This document shows, in pieces, positions 13,213-26,100 of a stretch of 64,000 bases of DNA. A program made the translations under genes and the position numbers. Under the pieces are notes generated by a model. That model worked only from the letters and a program-made list of their open reading frames with translations, ran no database searches and was not told where the DNA came from. The stretch lies in NCBI GenBank assembly GCA_001632435.1, contig KV423954.1, positions 10,888 to 74,887 on the forward strand, read 5' to 3'. Position 1 is the stretch's first letter; every line of letters starts with the position of its first letter. The stretch is from Calocera cornea HHB12733. Its lineage: Eukaryota > Basidiomycota > Dacrymycetes > Dacrymycetales > Dacrymycetaceae.

Positions 13213-13509
13213 GCTTCCTCTGTGCGACCAGACGCGAGGGTCCGGCAGAACGGCGGTCGGGTTCGGGTGTGGTGTACTTTGGCTGTGTGTGACACGTTCA
13301 ACGTGAGCCCCTACGGCGCCCCACATGCGGCTTTGCGGAAATGCTGGGTCGTGTCTAAAGGGACAGTGGCGCACCAAGGGACCTTAAGACCCCGGACTAT
13401 GCCTTCCGCCTGTGTCCGGCTCGCCCGGTCATTAATATCCAATATCGGAGCAGACCGCTCTGTCACTACTGCACAACACACACCCATCCAAAGCACTCAT
13501 CTCACGACA
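13213..13509. promoter_or_regulatory. shared divergent promoter, folate synthase / FMP46-like
   Basis: 297 bp between divergent start codons; both promoters must overlap here. No clear TATA box seen. Confidence 0.5.
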
Positions 13510-14008
13510 ATGGCATTCGCATTCATGAAAGGCCGCCCCAATATCTCCATATTGTTCGCTTGTAGCCCAAGCTGTCAGGACAAGTATACTCATAACAGCT
13601 TGTAGTCACCGTGCCACCGTCCCCGCTTCCACCGAGGCCTTGCAGCTGCTTCGAGCGGCGGTCTCCCAGCCTTACCCACCGGGAGCCAAGCATCCGCTCG
13701 ATTTCAATCTGGAGGTTGTCGATTCTCAGCTACCCACGCGTGATCAAATCTCCACAATCCAGAGCTACCTTGGCAGTAACGCGGGTCTTGGCGCGTTCTT
13801 CACATCGTCTGCGGACGCCAACTCACCCGCGGCCGTGCACAAAGCGGCCACCGACAGTCTCGACAAGATCAAGTGGCCGATTGTTGTCAACTGGGACGAT
13901 GGAGACGCTAGTATTGGGAGCGTGCAAGGTGTGAAGGACATGTTAAAGAAGCTGAGCGATAAGAGGGATGGGGCCGGTGGTGAGAAGAAGGGCTGGTTTG
14001 GGTCATGA
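13510..14008 (+). CDS. FMP46-like mitochondrial redox (thioredoxin-fold, DUF1687) protein
   Basis: Exons 13510-13553 and 13606-14008 (148 aa) joined by a 52-nt intron with donor GTTCGC and acceptor CTTGTAG. The joined N-terminus reads ISIFHRATVPASTEALQLLR, the pattern of Fmp46-family proteins, where a short beta strand leads into the active-site loop and a helix. The remainder includes HPLDFNLEVVDSQLPTRDQ and IKWPIVVNWDDG. In this family a Cys is often found in the loop; here the position reads HRATVP without Cys. Function is unknown beyond a predicted thioredoxin fold. The first exon is only 44 nt. Confidence 0.7.
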
Positions 14009-14434
14009 GTAGCGCGGTGTCAGTTGCCAGAGAAAGGGAAGGTGACGCTCGAAGCACGAGTCAATGGCAGCCATGTATTATTATAAAGTGTGCATCAAAA
14101 GATCTGTATCATATGAATGTCATCCAGAACAGTTACAATTGTTCCTACGTTAGGCCGGGCAGGATAGTACGGCTTTGAAGATGGCCGCGCACAAGGCGAT
14201 TCATGTCCTAAGGGGCGGATGCTACTTGCGGGGTCCCGCTTCAAGCCAAGGAAGCCGGACACCGCCTTGGCCCTGCATCCGTTCCTGTGGCTGCTCGGAC
14301 AAGCGCTCACACAGGTGGGACACCTCCTTGAGCTCGCCGTGCCCTCTCTCTCCCCCGTCCGTCCATCTCCCCACCGCTCTCCGCCGTCATCACCGCCGCC
14401 TCGCTCGCTTCCACTCGCTCATCATACAGTCAAG

Positions 14435-15118
14435 ATGTCCGGTCGTGATATGCCTGCATACGACGCGAACCTTCTGGCTCAGGCGCCGGAGCCGACCAAG
14501 GAGCAAAAGCAGGTGCGTCGACACGGATGTCTCTGAGAGAGCCCTGGCTGATCAACCACGTCTTCTCGTGCCCAGAGTGGATATCAGACCAAGGGCCTGC
14601 TTGACGAACCTCGCGTCGCCAGCCCGTCCCGCAGCCCCGCGCCTGTCGTCCCCGAAGCTGGAGCTTCCGCGTCTAATGGGCGATCGGTGGATCTCTTGGA
14701 GAAAGGCTCTATCGACGAGCGGCCGGTCGCTGCCGCGGCGGCACCTGCTGCAAAGCGGCCCTGGTATCGCACGCCGAAGGGATGGATCATCATCGGCGTG
14801 ATCCTTGCTGCGATCATCATCGCAGCCGTGGTTGGAGGGGTGGTTGGGTCGCGGAACGCGCACAGCAACAACAGTGATACTGCTGCGAATACAGCCAAGG
14901 TCGGGTCCGGCGGTGCCCCGTCTACCACATCCGGTGCCAGCTCTCCATCATCGAGCGGCTCTTCCTCTGCAGCCCCCGGGGCCTCGCAAATTATCAACAC
15001 CTCCGTCACGCCAACCCAAAGCAGCACAAGCGCTACAGATGCTGCGGTTGGCGAAGCACCCAACACCAACACCGCGGCTTCGAACACAGACACCCAAAAG
15101 CCGGGCCCGAGTCCGTAG
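14435..15118 (+). CDS. small single-pass membrane protein with Ser/Thr/Ala-rich C-terminal half
   Basis: Exons 14435-14512 and 14576-15118 (206 aa), intron 63 nt with GTGCGT donor. Residues around 110-135 (GWIIIGVILAAIIIAAVVGG) form one transmembrane helix, preceded by KRPWYRTPK, a basic cytosolic-side signal. The region after the helix is low-complexity Ser/Thr/Ala/Asn, likely O-glycosylated if extracellular (type II topology). No catalytic domain is recognised. Proteins of this shape are common in Agaricomycetes and poorly characterised. Confidence 0.65.
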
Positions 15119-15619
15119 ATGACGGTCATAGTGTCGTTTATGGTGTTACTGCGGACGTTAGGGAGGAGGTGGGATGTGGAGCTCGATCCCGAGCTGTCAC
15201 TTTTATGGAACGGTCGATCTCAGTTTACTTCGTTCTCTCTCTTATGATATGGCTTTGCGCTGGGATCGAGCCCTCAGGTCACAATGTGTTGCGCGAAGTG
15301 CGCGAGAGGCGAGAGGCGCGAGTGGGAGACGAAGATCGCGGCCCTGATTGGAACATTCTTTGCGAAAGAAGGGCGGTTCGGAAGCAGACAGGTGTGGAAT
15401 GTGCAAAAGAGCGAGCTAGTCAAGAAACGAGGACCAACCCCGTCTTCCCCACCCTCCCTTCCCCATCACTTGGCCTGCAGGCCTGCACGCCCCTCTATAC
15501 CTTCCCACAGGCGAGCTGCAACGCGGCCTCGACCTTGTTCCGTTCGCTAATCACCTCCAACCATATATCATCTTCCTTCAACTTACCCCTCCTCTGCATA
15601 TGCCCCAACCGACAGACAT

Positions 15620-18113
15620 ATGAACACCATGCCCTCTTTCATATCCAGACTGCAACGTTCGTTCCTGAGGAAGAAAAGCGACCTGACGGCCTCGAAGACG
15701 ACGACTGGTCCCGCAGTACAGAGCGAAGCAGACCTGCATGCCCCCGAAAAGGAGGCCATCATACCGTCGTCAGCATCTTATGCGCCTCCGTCGGGCGCAA
15801 AGGGCAATCTGCCCAGTAGCCCGCACCCTCCCAAAAGCCCCACGACACGTTCTATACCCCTTCTGTCTAAGTCAAACTCGAAGAAGTTCGTCAACAAGTC
15901 GAAACCCGCCCAGCCACTTCCTCAGATCGCCATCAAGCTTTCGGACCCGAGCTCAGTCGAGCAGCCAGCCGAGCCATTCATCTCTGGTGTTGGTCAAGTG
16001 CTACTGGACAAGCAAGTGTTGGATGAGAAGCGCTTGATGCCGGAAGAAGCTCTGCAGCTGGTGCGATCGGCGGGGGCCGTAGTAGTCGAGCGTGGTACGC
16101 TGCCGTATTAGTGCCAGGTCGACCCTTGCGTTAATCGAGAGCGTGTATCTAGGCCTCGACACACTCGGTATCTTCCGACCTCACTGGCATTCCGAGAATG
16201 CTTTCATCCAACAGACACTCCTCTCGCTGTATGTATCCTCATTGGGGGCCGGCAAGGCTACCGTCATCGGGCCACCATCCCCTGCGGAAGCCTTCAATGC
16301 GGAACTGCGATATACGTCTGACCCTCACGATGTCACATCAATCATTAAATGGGGCCTGCGACATCTCGACATCGAGGGGGGCGCCTTTGGACAATCTGAC
16401 AAGAGCGGATCTATTGGCGGCCCCGAATGGACGTGGTATCGTGACTTTAACGTTGCTGAACAGCAAGCCGGCTATCCATCGTTTGCCTTCACCTCGATCC
16501 TGCTACCCCGTCTTTCACCCATCCAGGGCGCCCTTCTGAGCGCCCTCCTGGACCTCATCTCTTCTGTCGCGGCGCATGTTGCTCAGAATGCCATGTCTGG
16601 CAACAGATTAAGTAAAGCATTGGCTTATTGGGTCATCGCTCCCAGAGCGACTCGTCTCATGAGCTTCACTGCCCTTTATGAGCAATGGGATACCGCAAGC
16701 CGAATTATGGAGCATCTGTTTCTCTCTTTCGTCAGGTAAGCTCAATGCAGCGCACTGCCCTTCAGGAGCTTGCTGACATTGTCGTTCAGAGATATGGAAC
16801 GACAACACAAGCTCCCCACTCGCCTTACGGAGCTCATTGCCCACTATCCATTCAACAAACCTCCTGTTTCGGATCTTCCGAACCCTCCTCGCCCTCCTCG
16901 CCCTGACGTGACAACGCATCAATTCAAGGCTCTGTACGTTCGAATCGAGAAGATGCAATCGAGCGGGCAGGTTGACGAGCCCAAGCTGCCGCCCCTTCAG
17001 CTCCTGAGGGAAGCGCTCATTGCGCAGTATGGGGACGGTTTTCAAGGGCCCGCAGAGCTCAAAAGCTTCTGGGAGGACATGAAGTCTCTATCGCTGCCAC
17101 CAGACGAGGGTGGAGAGCATAGTGAGACACCGGTACAGCTATCACCGATAGTTGCGGAAGAATCTCTGCGGGTCATGTCTCTATCGACTTCGGACACCGC
17201 AGAAGGTCTCGTACCTGAGTTCTCAGCGACCCCACCTCGACGTTCCCCATCCGGGAGAAGCAAGCGCCGATCATTTTCAATGGATCATGGACGCTCAAAA
17301 CCACCGTACGGATCGCTTACCGTTCTCTACGAGGATGCAGCTCCAGCCACCCGTGGTCGGTCGCAGGAAGACCTGGCTGTATCCGCCAATGGAGAGAAAG
17401 TTGATTGGGATAGCTTCTCTTCTGCTGGATTTGGCATCCCTGGACCAGCTGCAAGCTTAGCCGATTCACTTTCCGGAAGATCGCTCAATGGTGTTCACAG
17501 TACTAGCCGGATGACAGAATCAGGCGCTGATAAGAGGAGGTCTATGAGGCCGCTCCCCGCTAAAGACACGGCTCCGTCCTATGTGACTGGCCTTTCACTT
17601 GTTTCCCTGGACGAAGCTTTCATCGATGTATGGAGTGACTGCCTACTCGATCCGCTGGCGCGACAGCATTGGCCGGAATTTCTCCTGTGCCATCTTTCAG
17701 ATGGTGCGAAGCTCGCATCTGGCGATGTCGGCGCCGAATGGTTGATCGTCGAGCGCGAAGTCAGCACACCGACAGTGGTCCCTAAAACGCAAGCCATTCA
17801 GCGTTCTCCCTCTAATGTATCGGCCGCGACGACAACTCGGTTCACCCGATCATTTGGTCGCGCAACTGCAGAGTTGGCCAGTCGGAAGCGCTTTTCACTA
17901 TTCAGCACCAGTTCTGGCCGATCTGTCCGTGGTAGGAAGGAATCTTCTGGAACAATCGCAAGCAAGCACACGGGCATCGGTGAATTGGGTGAACTTCCAC
18001 CCCTCCCTGGTTACACTCTCGCCACCGACGGCGACAAACAGATGGCCTCTATTGCGAGCAGTGCCCCGCCGGCATTCAGCGATCCGGGGGCAAACCGAGG
18101 GACGAAACAGTAG
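15620..18113 (+). CDS. MSB1/Mug8-domain morphogenesis protein
   Basis: Exons 15620-16094, 16153-16735 and 16790-18113 (793 aa), all GT-AG. The central domain contains LDTLGIFRPHWHSE, IIKWGLRHLDIEG, RLSKALAYWVIAP and RIMEHLFLSFVRDMERQ, matching my knowledge of the fungal Msb1/Mug8 domain, which is related to RhoGAP-like folds and works with Cdc42/Rho signalling and cell polarity. The N-terminal 80 residues are basic and Ser/Pro-rich; the C-terminal third is Ser-rich with several RSxS sites. A second in-frame Met three codons downstream is an alternative start. Domain assignment rests on recall of family motifs, not a search. Confidence 0.72.
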
Positions 18114-19868
18114 CACCATTGGGCGATAATTGGGCTCCCGTTTCCTTCATGTATAAGGTCTTCTACCTGCTGGGTTTATGTGAAAGGTTTTTTTGATTGG
18201 TTTTCTGAGTCTTGTGACTTGGCGATCAGCTGTTTTTGAGGGTCTGTTACTTGGTACGAATATATACTAAACGTGGCGGGCCGTTCAGCCCAGACCTAGC
18301 TCTTGACGTGAAGCAACGCCACGCTCTACAGCTGTTTTACTGCTAACCCCTGCTATAGAACAAAGCGGCAAATTGTTTCCTCTTCCCATCGCTGCAGAGA
18401 ATATCGGGCAGCGCCTCGGGAGGTGGACGTAAGCTAAGCTGACGGTCGTGGGAGCCGCGACGAGACTGGACGATGTTTGGAGGCACCGCTCCTTGCCTTC
18501 GGCCAGCTTCTCCGAGCTGTACACCTTTTGCGAATACAGTAACAATATCGCTCCGCATCCGCATGGTCTTACACATATAACTCGGTTTACTCCCGTGTCC
18601 ATCTCAGGGAGTCTTTGCATCCGCTTCCTGGTGGGGCTTGCTCCCGCCCGGATCCGCTTTAGTCCCGCTTGAGGGCCTACTTCCGCTGCATTGTCTGCTT
18701 CCGCCGGAAGGATTACTTCCGCTTGCAAGTGTGCCTCCGCTCAAGACTTTGTTGCCGGTTGCTCTTTACTCGCACACAACAGTCAACGTCCGTGAATGGT
18801 TTACTTCCGCTGAAATATTTACTTTCGCTGTACGGTCTACTTCCGAGAAAAAAACTACCTCCGCTCAAAGAGTTGCCTCCGCGGTCTGTTTTGCTTCCGC
18901 CCCGCTGCTTGCTTCCGCTACTATGTTTACTTCTGCCGATAGGTTTACTTCCGTTCTACTATTTCGCTCCGGTGAAATTTGTGCTTCCGTTTCTGTCTTT
19001 ACTTCCACTACTTGTCTTGCTGCACCGGCAAGGCTTTGTGTCCGTTAGACATCTACTTCCGTTTGGTAAGTCAATTCCCTTGACCACTTTACTTCGGTGA
19101 GAATCTATATTTCCGGACTGTTTTCTGTTTCCGCTACAGGATTTGCTTCCTATCCTCCTTTACAGCCCTCCCGGTGCTTTGCTTCCGCTGAAACAGCTGC
19201 TTCGCCGTGACATTTACATCCCCCGGACTGTCTGCTTCCGAGTTGGGATTGCCTTCCCCGATACCGTTTGCCTCCATTTCCACTGTACTTCCGCTACCCG
19301 GTTTACTGCCGGCTGAAATTTGCTTCCCCTGCAAGGCTTGCTTCCGCTTAGTGAATTGCTTCTCCCGTAGAGACTGCTTCCGCTTTGGGAAGAGTGCTTC
19401 CGTCCAGAAGAATCACTTCCGCATTAACATGGACGGGCCAGTGAGCGGCCCAGTACTACACTCTTCTCCCAGTAAGTACTCTCACTTTGCAAACTAACGA
19501 AAAGACTCCCAAAGGACAGCAAAACACTACAACAGGAAGCAAAAACAGTCCTCAGCGGAAGTAGAAATATGCCCCAGCCGAAGCACAAAGCTCCCTCCAA
19601 CGGAGGCGAAAAAGTCCTGACAGCGGAATCACATAAAGACACCATTGTTTCCGTCCTGGAAAGTTTTTCCTTCCCAAAAGGACCCTGTAGAAACTCCTCG
19701 ACGGGGGCACGGATGCAAAGGGATATATATTTGTGAGCAATGCGCTCGTGCATAGCACCAGCAGTCCCAAAGAAGGGTCAAGAATCACGTGATTAGGGTC
19801 TGAGGAAGCTTCACTCGAGTTCCTATTCTCGTCCTTCCTCATCATCATTTCGTTTCGTCTGGCTGAAC
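18114..19868. repeat. CTTCCG-rich intergenic repeat block with conserved core (copy B)
   Basis: From about 18600 to 19430 units such as TTTACTTCCGCT or TTGCTTCCGCT recur about every 20-30 bp on the plus strand. From about 19540 to 19640 the same unit occurs in the opposite orientation (CAGCGGAAG). The shared core is at 19661-19712 (CCCAAAAGGACCCTGT, then CGACG...CACGG). Leu/Pro-rich open frames across the block (18638-19100) are by-products of the repeat. Confidence 0.75.
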
Positions 19869-20673
19869 ATGGTTGCCACCGAACTCAGCAGTCTGGTCGA
19901 TCTGAGCAAGCCATCGCTCTATGTTGCAGTAGCATCCATAGCATTCAACCCGTTGTTCTGGAACATTACGGCTCAGAACGGTGCGTTTCACCTCAACCTC
20001 ACTTGGACGACACTGATGTGCCTGACTTAGAATATCATAACCGCACAATCACGAAACTCTTCGGAGGGAACCGACTCTATGGATGTTATAGCTTGGCTGT
20101 GGCTATTTTTGCTCTTGGCTTGATTCGCGATACTCTGTGAGATGTCACCACTTCACTCCCAAGAAGCGTCCTGACCATTCCGAAAGATATACGAGAGCCC
20201 TTCAAGAGCAACCGAAGATGAACTTATTGATGCTCCCGATATTTCAGTCACTGGCGGCCTTCATGTTCGCCGTCGGTCAGATCCTTGTCCTGAGCTCTAC
20301 ATATGCCTTGGGTATCACTGGCACCTATCTTGGTGATTACTTTGGCATCCTCATGAAGGAGCGTGTGGAGAGTTTCCCTTTTACCATCCTTCGTGACCCA
20401 ATGTACGTGGGGAGTACGATGTGCTTCTTTGCTGGCGCTTTCTGGTAAGCTGCAATTCACCGTCTCTGTGTGTAGCGTTGTGAACAAGCTTCTGATTAGG
20501 TACGCCCGGCCGGCTGGAATATTGCTCTCCATCCTTGTGTGGACCGTTTACATGATTGCACTGCGTTTCGAAGGGTGAGTCGGAGGAAATTACCAGGACA
20601 GCAGACACTGATGTACCGCAGCCCGTTCACGGACCGTATATATAGTCAACGCGAAACAACGAAGAGCAAGTGA
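19869..20673 (+). CDS. OPI3: phospholipid methyltransferase Opi3 (phosphatidyl-N-methylethanolamine N-methyltransferase)
   Basis: Exons 19869-19980, 20031-20136, 20187-20444, 20500-20574 and 20622-20673 (200 aa, the usual family length). Opi3 hallmarks are GITGTYLGDYFGILM, FPFTILRDPMYVGSTM (SAM-binding GxG-type segment) and the PFTDRIY tail near the C-terminus. Several hydrophobic segments fit a small ER membrane protein. It carries out the last two methylations from phosphatidylethanolamine to phosphatidylcholine. The gene converges on COQ8, with 89 bp between the stop codons. Confidence 0.92.
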
Positions 20674-20762
20674 ACGCTGTCGTACACAGGTCGAGTGGCG
20701 CCTCAATGGGGCCGCGCCGGAAAATAGAAAGATTGTCCGTACATTTTACGCTACGTCCTACA

Positions 20763-22936
20763 TCAATACTGTTTCGTTGTTTCCCGCCATATTTGGCTAC
20801 ATGGGACCTCAGCATCTAATCGTGCGCATAATAGGAACGCGCCTGAAAGCATTCTGTTCAGGCTGTATGTCTCGCGTGGGGGAGGTATAAGTCGGTGCCG
20901 CAGCATCACCGGAATGAGGGCTTTGATCTGATCGGTGATAGTTTGCCCGCTGAACTGATATGGCTGGCCAGAGGATTCCCTGAAAGGTACAGCCAAGAGG
21001 AACAGCGACTTGAGGTGTGCCGATACCATTTCCTAGTGTGGCTTCGTTAACACGAGCTTTCCATCCTTAAGGGAATGCGGTCTACCTCGTTCTCGTCTCC
21101 CGTGAGATAACCGACCTCTTGGGAGGCTTGTAAACAGGCTTGTTCGTCGCGATCAATGGCAGCTCGAAGCAATCGTAACCATTGATCGATGAAAGTCCTC
21201 GAATATTCGCGAGTGGCCCCATAATCGATTAGCTCGATCTGTGCGTCCGTTAGCAGCTGAGGGGATGCAGAAATGTCTGCAAACATTCCTGGTGTGTGCG
21301 AGAATTCCACATGAAGTTCGTCCAATTGGGATCGGTCTGCATCATAGAGAAGTCAAAAAGTTCTCGAAGGCAAAGCCTGAGCACTCTGCTGGCAATCTGG
21401 CAGCGCTTAAAACGAGCTCAATGGGCTTCGATAGCAGGGAACTGACCTCATTCTTTGTAGCTTGATCGAAATGGGCGGCCCTTGTGAGTGGCACGCCTTG
21501 CATCCAGTCCATAACGAGCACGCGCTTTGTCGTCAGCTTTGAGACAACTTTAGGAACACTAAAGTCGTCGTCCCCTTGCAATTTGTCCGCAAACACTTGC
21601 ATATAGTGCGCTTCACGTTCGTAATCACATTCGTCCGTCAGTTCCTGTTGCATTGCCTTGATCGTGTTGTTCAGGAACAGGCCTCGAGGAAGCAAGGACG
21701 ACGTCGCCAACAATAGCGATAGATTGGATAGATCGGAGGTGATAGACTGCGCCACGTTTGGAAACTGTATCTTCACCGCGACGTCCAAGTCGCCGTCCGC
21801 GAGGCGTGCCCGGTGGACTTGCCCAATGGATGCTGATGCAATAGGAATCGGGTCGAAATGTACGAAAGCTGTGCGCCAGTCCGTGCCCAGTTCAGCCTTC
21901 ATCACTTGCTGTAGGTCGAAAATTAAGACGAATACCTCAAGCTTGCGATTCGTCACTGACCTCCATCTGCCAATTCGGCATATAATTTGCTTTGTTTTGG
22001 AGTTGCTGAAAGACAGACTCAAGTTGTGGAGGGAGGACATGGGCATCTACGGAGTACATCAGAACGGCCTGACTCATCAATGGGACAAGTGCACGGCTTT
22101 CCCTGTATGCTCAGGAATTGGCCAAGTTTCAACGCTGCCCCTCTCATCTTGCTCAATTTATCCACTAATCGCGAGACGTTGCCCTCACTGAGTAGCAATG
22201 ACCCAGAATTGCCTTCTCCATTGCCCCTACGGAGAAACTCAGAGGCTACACCGACCCCGAGACCCGCGGCAAGGCCTTACATGCGCCCGTCAGTCCGCGA
22301 AAGGGGAGCGTTCGAAAGAAGATATATACCGCCATAATGAAACAGCCGTGCCAGCCTAGATGAGGGCACGCGTGATGGCTTCAAGACAACCGGTGTCTGC
22401 ATGGCATTATTCGAAAGAAAATCATAAACCGATAGCCAACCACGAACCTCGTCTAATCGTTCATCAGAATTTAGCTGTGCTAGCGCTCCGTCGTTCGTCA
22501 CGGCAGAAGTCGAGGCATCAATGGGCCCAGACGCAATGTAGTCAGATCCGTCTACGAGATCCGGCACACGTCGATCCCTCTTCTCGTCAAGGAGAGCCCG
22601 AGGAGGACCAGAATCGATTTCAAGGACAGACAACAGTCCTGTCCCTATTGCAGCGGTTTCCTGGGACGCCGTAGCTTGACTGTCACCATAGACTGCGACA
22701 GTTGAAGCAGACGCAGATGTTGGTTCAACAGTATTCGATGTATTGGTGATTGATGCAGCTGTAGGATAGCGCGGCAGCTGCTCACAAGATGGAACAACGG
22801 CGGGGCTGGAGACGGGAACATTTTCCGGAAGTCTTGACCGACGAGCCCAAAGGGCTATCTGTATAGTTGCGCTCCTTCTCGCGATGCGGGAGGCGGAGGA
22901 GACGACGGACAGCGCGTCAAGCAGGGACGACGGCAT
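20763..22936 (-). CDS. COQ8: COQ8/ADCK3-type UbiB (ABC1) atypical kinase, with two apparent GA-AG introns
   Basis: Exons on the minus strand: 22936-22330, 22275-22102, 22046-21961, 21908-21447, 21396-21289, 21238-21086 and 21032-20763 (619 aa). KxGQ-type motif [13 protein letters not shown], then the A-rich loop [36 protein letters not shown] and [13 protein letters not shown] (metal-binding DYG) identify the COQ8 family, which supports coenzyme Q synthesis at the mitochondrial inner membrane. [14 protein letters not shown] precedes the KxGQ region as in fungal COQ8. Introns 22047-22101 and 21239-21288 begin with GA instead of GT (donors GAAAGC and GAATGT); both have normal length (55 and 50 nt) and restore the conserved frame exactly. 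If these are not spliced, the gene is broken. Confidence 0.87.
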
Positions 22937-23159
22937 ACAATCTCAAGATAAGCTTGGAGCGAAGCGAGTTGTTGAGGCTTGTTTCTAGACGAATGGTGGG
23001 AGAAACGCGTGGCTGACAGTGCGCCCGGCGTAATATTGCCCCCGCGCCCGCAACCGTATATAGATAGCTTGCCGCGCCCCACTCCTACACCTCGTCTGTG
23101 CCCCGCATCTACTGCGTCTCTTCAGTGTCTGGTGCACAACCTTAGCGGTTTCAAGCAGG
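22937..23159. promoter_or_regulatory. shared divergent promoter, COQ8 / glycogen phosphorylase
   Basis: 223 bp between divergent start codons, containing both promoters. No distinctive element identified. Confidence 0.5.
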
Positions 23160-26100
23160 ATGATCACTACGATTGACCCTTCGAAGATTGGCCAGGCTAC
23201 GCCGAGGCGTCAGCACAAGCGAAGCGCCACAGGTCCAGTCTAGCTCTGAGGATGTGCGTATGCGCTCATCTTCGTTCAACAGGCTACCTCCCGGCCACCC
23301 TCAAGGATGGGAAAGAGATCTGGCCCAGAGGAGATGAGAAAGCATGGAAGGCCGGCATAAGGGGTATTCCTACCAGTCAGCATTGCGCTTCGGTTTCCCC
23401 TTCGATAGCTCATGTCATGACCTCTAGACGTGTCCGACATCACCAACGCCATCGTGTACCACGTGCAGTCCACTTTGGCCAGACAGGCGTACAATCTGGA
23501 CAATGTATTCCACATGTATATTTTCCAGGGATCGGCGCTAACTGAGACCAGATGGGCGCATATCAAGCCGTTGCGCTGTCCGTCAGGGACGACCTGATTG
23601 TCAAGGTGTGTTCACTCAAAGGCTTCCCCATTCCCCATGTTGCACCATTAACATATCAACAGTGGAATGAGACGCAGATGCAGTATACGAGGAAGCAGCC
23701 TAAGAGGTGAACGATTATGAGACATATCTGTAGATTAGTTTTGATTTTGCGTGTAGGGCCTATTACCTTTCCCTGGAGTTCCTCAGTAAGGCTATCGGCG
23801 GGTCCATCATTCCGGCGTTAACACATCTGTTCTGTAGTGGGAAGGACGTTGGATAACGCGCTGCTCAATCTGGGCTTGAAGCAACAGTACAAGACAGCCA
23901 CGCATAAACTCGGCTTCGTACGTGTTGCCGTCTCATTGTGACAACCTGCCTTACCGTGGTTGGCAGAATCTGGAAGATCTTATTGACTCTGAGCGAGACG
24001 CGGCCCTCGGCAATGGTGGTCTGGGCCGCCTGGCGGCTTGCTATCTGGACTCTGGTGCTACGATGGAGCTGCCCCTCTGGGGTTATGGGCTGCGGTACCA
24101 CTATGGTCTCTGTACGTCATGTTCGTGGACCGTTCCAATGTTAAGGATTAATCAACTATTCCACAGTCGCTCAGCATATTGCTCCTGATGGCTCGCAGCT
24201 GGAGGCGTGAGCAAGCATACTACATGTTCGAAACTACCTGACATTTGGGCAGTCCTGATCCCTGGCTCGACACAGACAATCCCTGGGAGATCCCACGCCA
24301 GGATGTCACAATTGACGTTCGATTCTACGGTCACGCTGAACGTATCGGAAATGGCAAGGCTGTTTGGACTGGGGGCCAGGAAGTGCTCGCAGTGGCTTAT
24401 GATGTCCCTATCCCTGGATATGCAACCAACACTGTCAACAACCTGCGTCTCTGGGATGCGTACGCTTATCCATCAATAATCTACTAGCAGGAAACTCACT
24501 TCCCATAGGAAGCCGAAGAGGGGCTTCGATCTCAATAGTTTCAACGCAGGTAAGACTAATCTTTCGCCAGGGCTGCTGGTGTTGATAGCCACAGGGGATT
24601 ATGACCGCGCCATTCAGGAGAACAGCAGTGCCGAGACCCTAACCCGCGTCTTGTATCCCAATGACAATCACATGGTGAGAAGACCCGTTGCGAGTGCGGA
24701 AGCTGGCATGTTGACCACCAGGTAGCTTGGCAAGGAATTGCGTCTCAAGCAGCAAGCTTTCTGGTGTGCGGCTAGTCTCTCTGATATCATCAGGCGCTTC
24801 AAGCAAGTGGAGAAGCCGTGGGCAGAGTTCCCAGAATGTAAGAGCTCGCTTGCACTTCATCCCTCATTGTTCTGACCGTGTTGAACACAGATGTATCAAT
24901 TCAGCTAAACGATGTATGCCGTTTTGCGAATCGATTCACCTGCTTCTGTTGACGGGTCGCTAGACTCATCCTACGATCGCCATTCCCGAGTTGATGCGCA
25001 TCCTGGTTGATGAGGAAGACGTACGCAAGACCATTTCATATTGCCGGATTGGCGGCAATAACATCTGCACCAGGTTCCATGGGCCGACGCCTGGGACATT
25101 ACTACGAAGACCTTCTTCTATACCAATCACACAGTCTTGCCAGAGGTATAGTTGTTCATCATCTGCCTTGTTGTTTAGGTTCTCACCCTGTTTGCAAGGC
25201 TCTGGAGAAGTGGGCTGTGCCCTTGATCGAGCATGTGTTGCCGAGGTATGTGCCCTTTCCCGGTGGGGAACGCTGCTCAAAGGTTGGAAAGGCATCTGCA
25301 GATCATCTATGACATCAACGCGTGAGTGGGATGATCCCTGGATATTGAAAGCTTGTACTAACCATGTATCTAGGGCATTCTTGCAAGGTAAGCTCTGCGA
25401 AACGCGTTCGGTGGCCTCTGATATCCACTATCTTCGCTAGCCGTGGAGCGAAAGGTGCGCTTCAGCCAGCTCTACCTATTCCTTCGTTCTAATAGAGCGC
25501 CAGTGGCCGAATGACCGCGATCGTCTGACTCGCATGTCTCTCATCCAAGGTTTGGGTCTTGGCGTGCCACGGATGTCCTTCAGCTAACCTCTCCGCAGAG
25601 GGCGAGCCCAAGCAGGTCAGAATGGCGTACTTAGCAACAGTTGGTAAGCATTGAAACGTCCTTCAATGATCAGTCAACTGATACCTCCATAGGCTCCACC
25701 AAAGTGGTTCGTCACTATTCAGTGCATTCCAAGAATATTTATTTGATCGGACGATAGAACGGTGTCGCTGAACTCCACAGTCACCTTCTTCGGGAGACCA
25801 TTCTGCGGGACTTCGTTGACTTCTTCGGCAAGAGCAAGTAAGTCATCCTTACAGTCGAACATTCACAGCTCGACTAAATGTTTATTATAGGTTCGTGAAT
25901 GTCACTAACGGAGGTCCGTGTTACTCTTCCCGCGTGTTCAAGCCGTTCTAATTGACCCAAAGTCACCCCTCGCCGCTGGTTGGACCAGTGCAACCCGGGT
26001 CTGAGCAACCTCATCACGGATACGATAAAGAAGCCGAAAGCCGTCTGGCTGAAAGATCTAACGTTGTTGAAGGGGCTGGAGCCTTTCACTGAAGACCCTG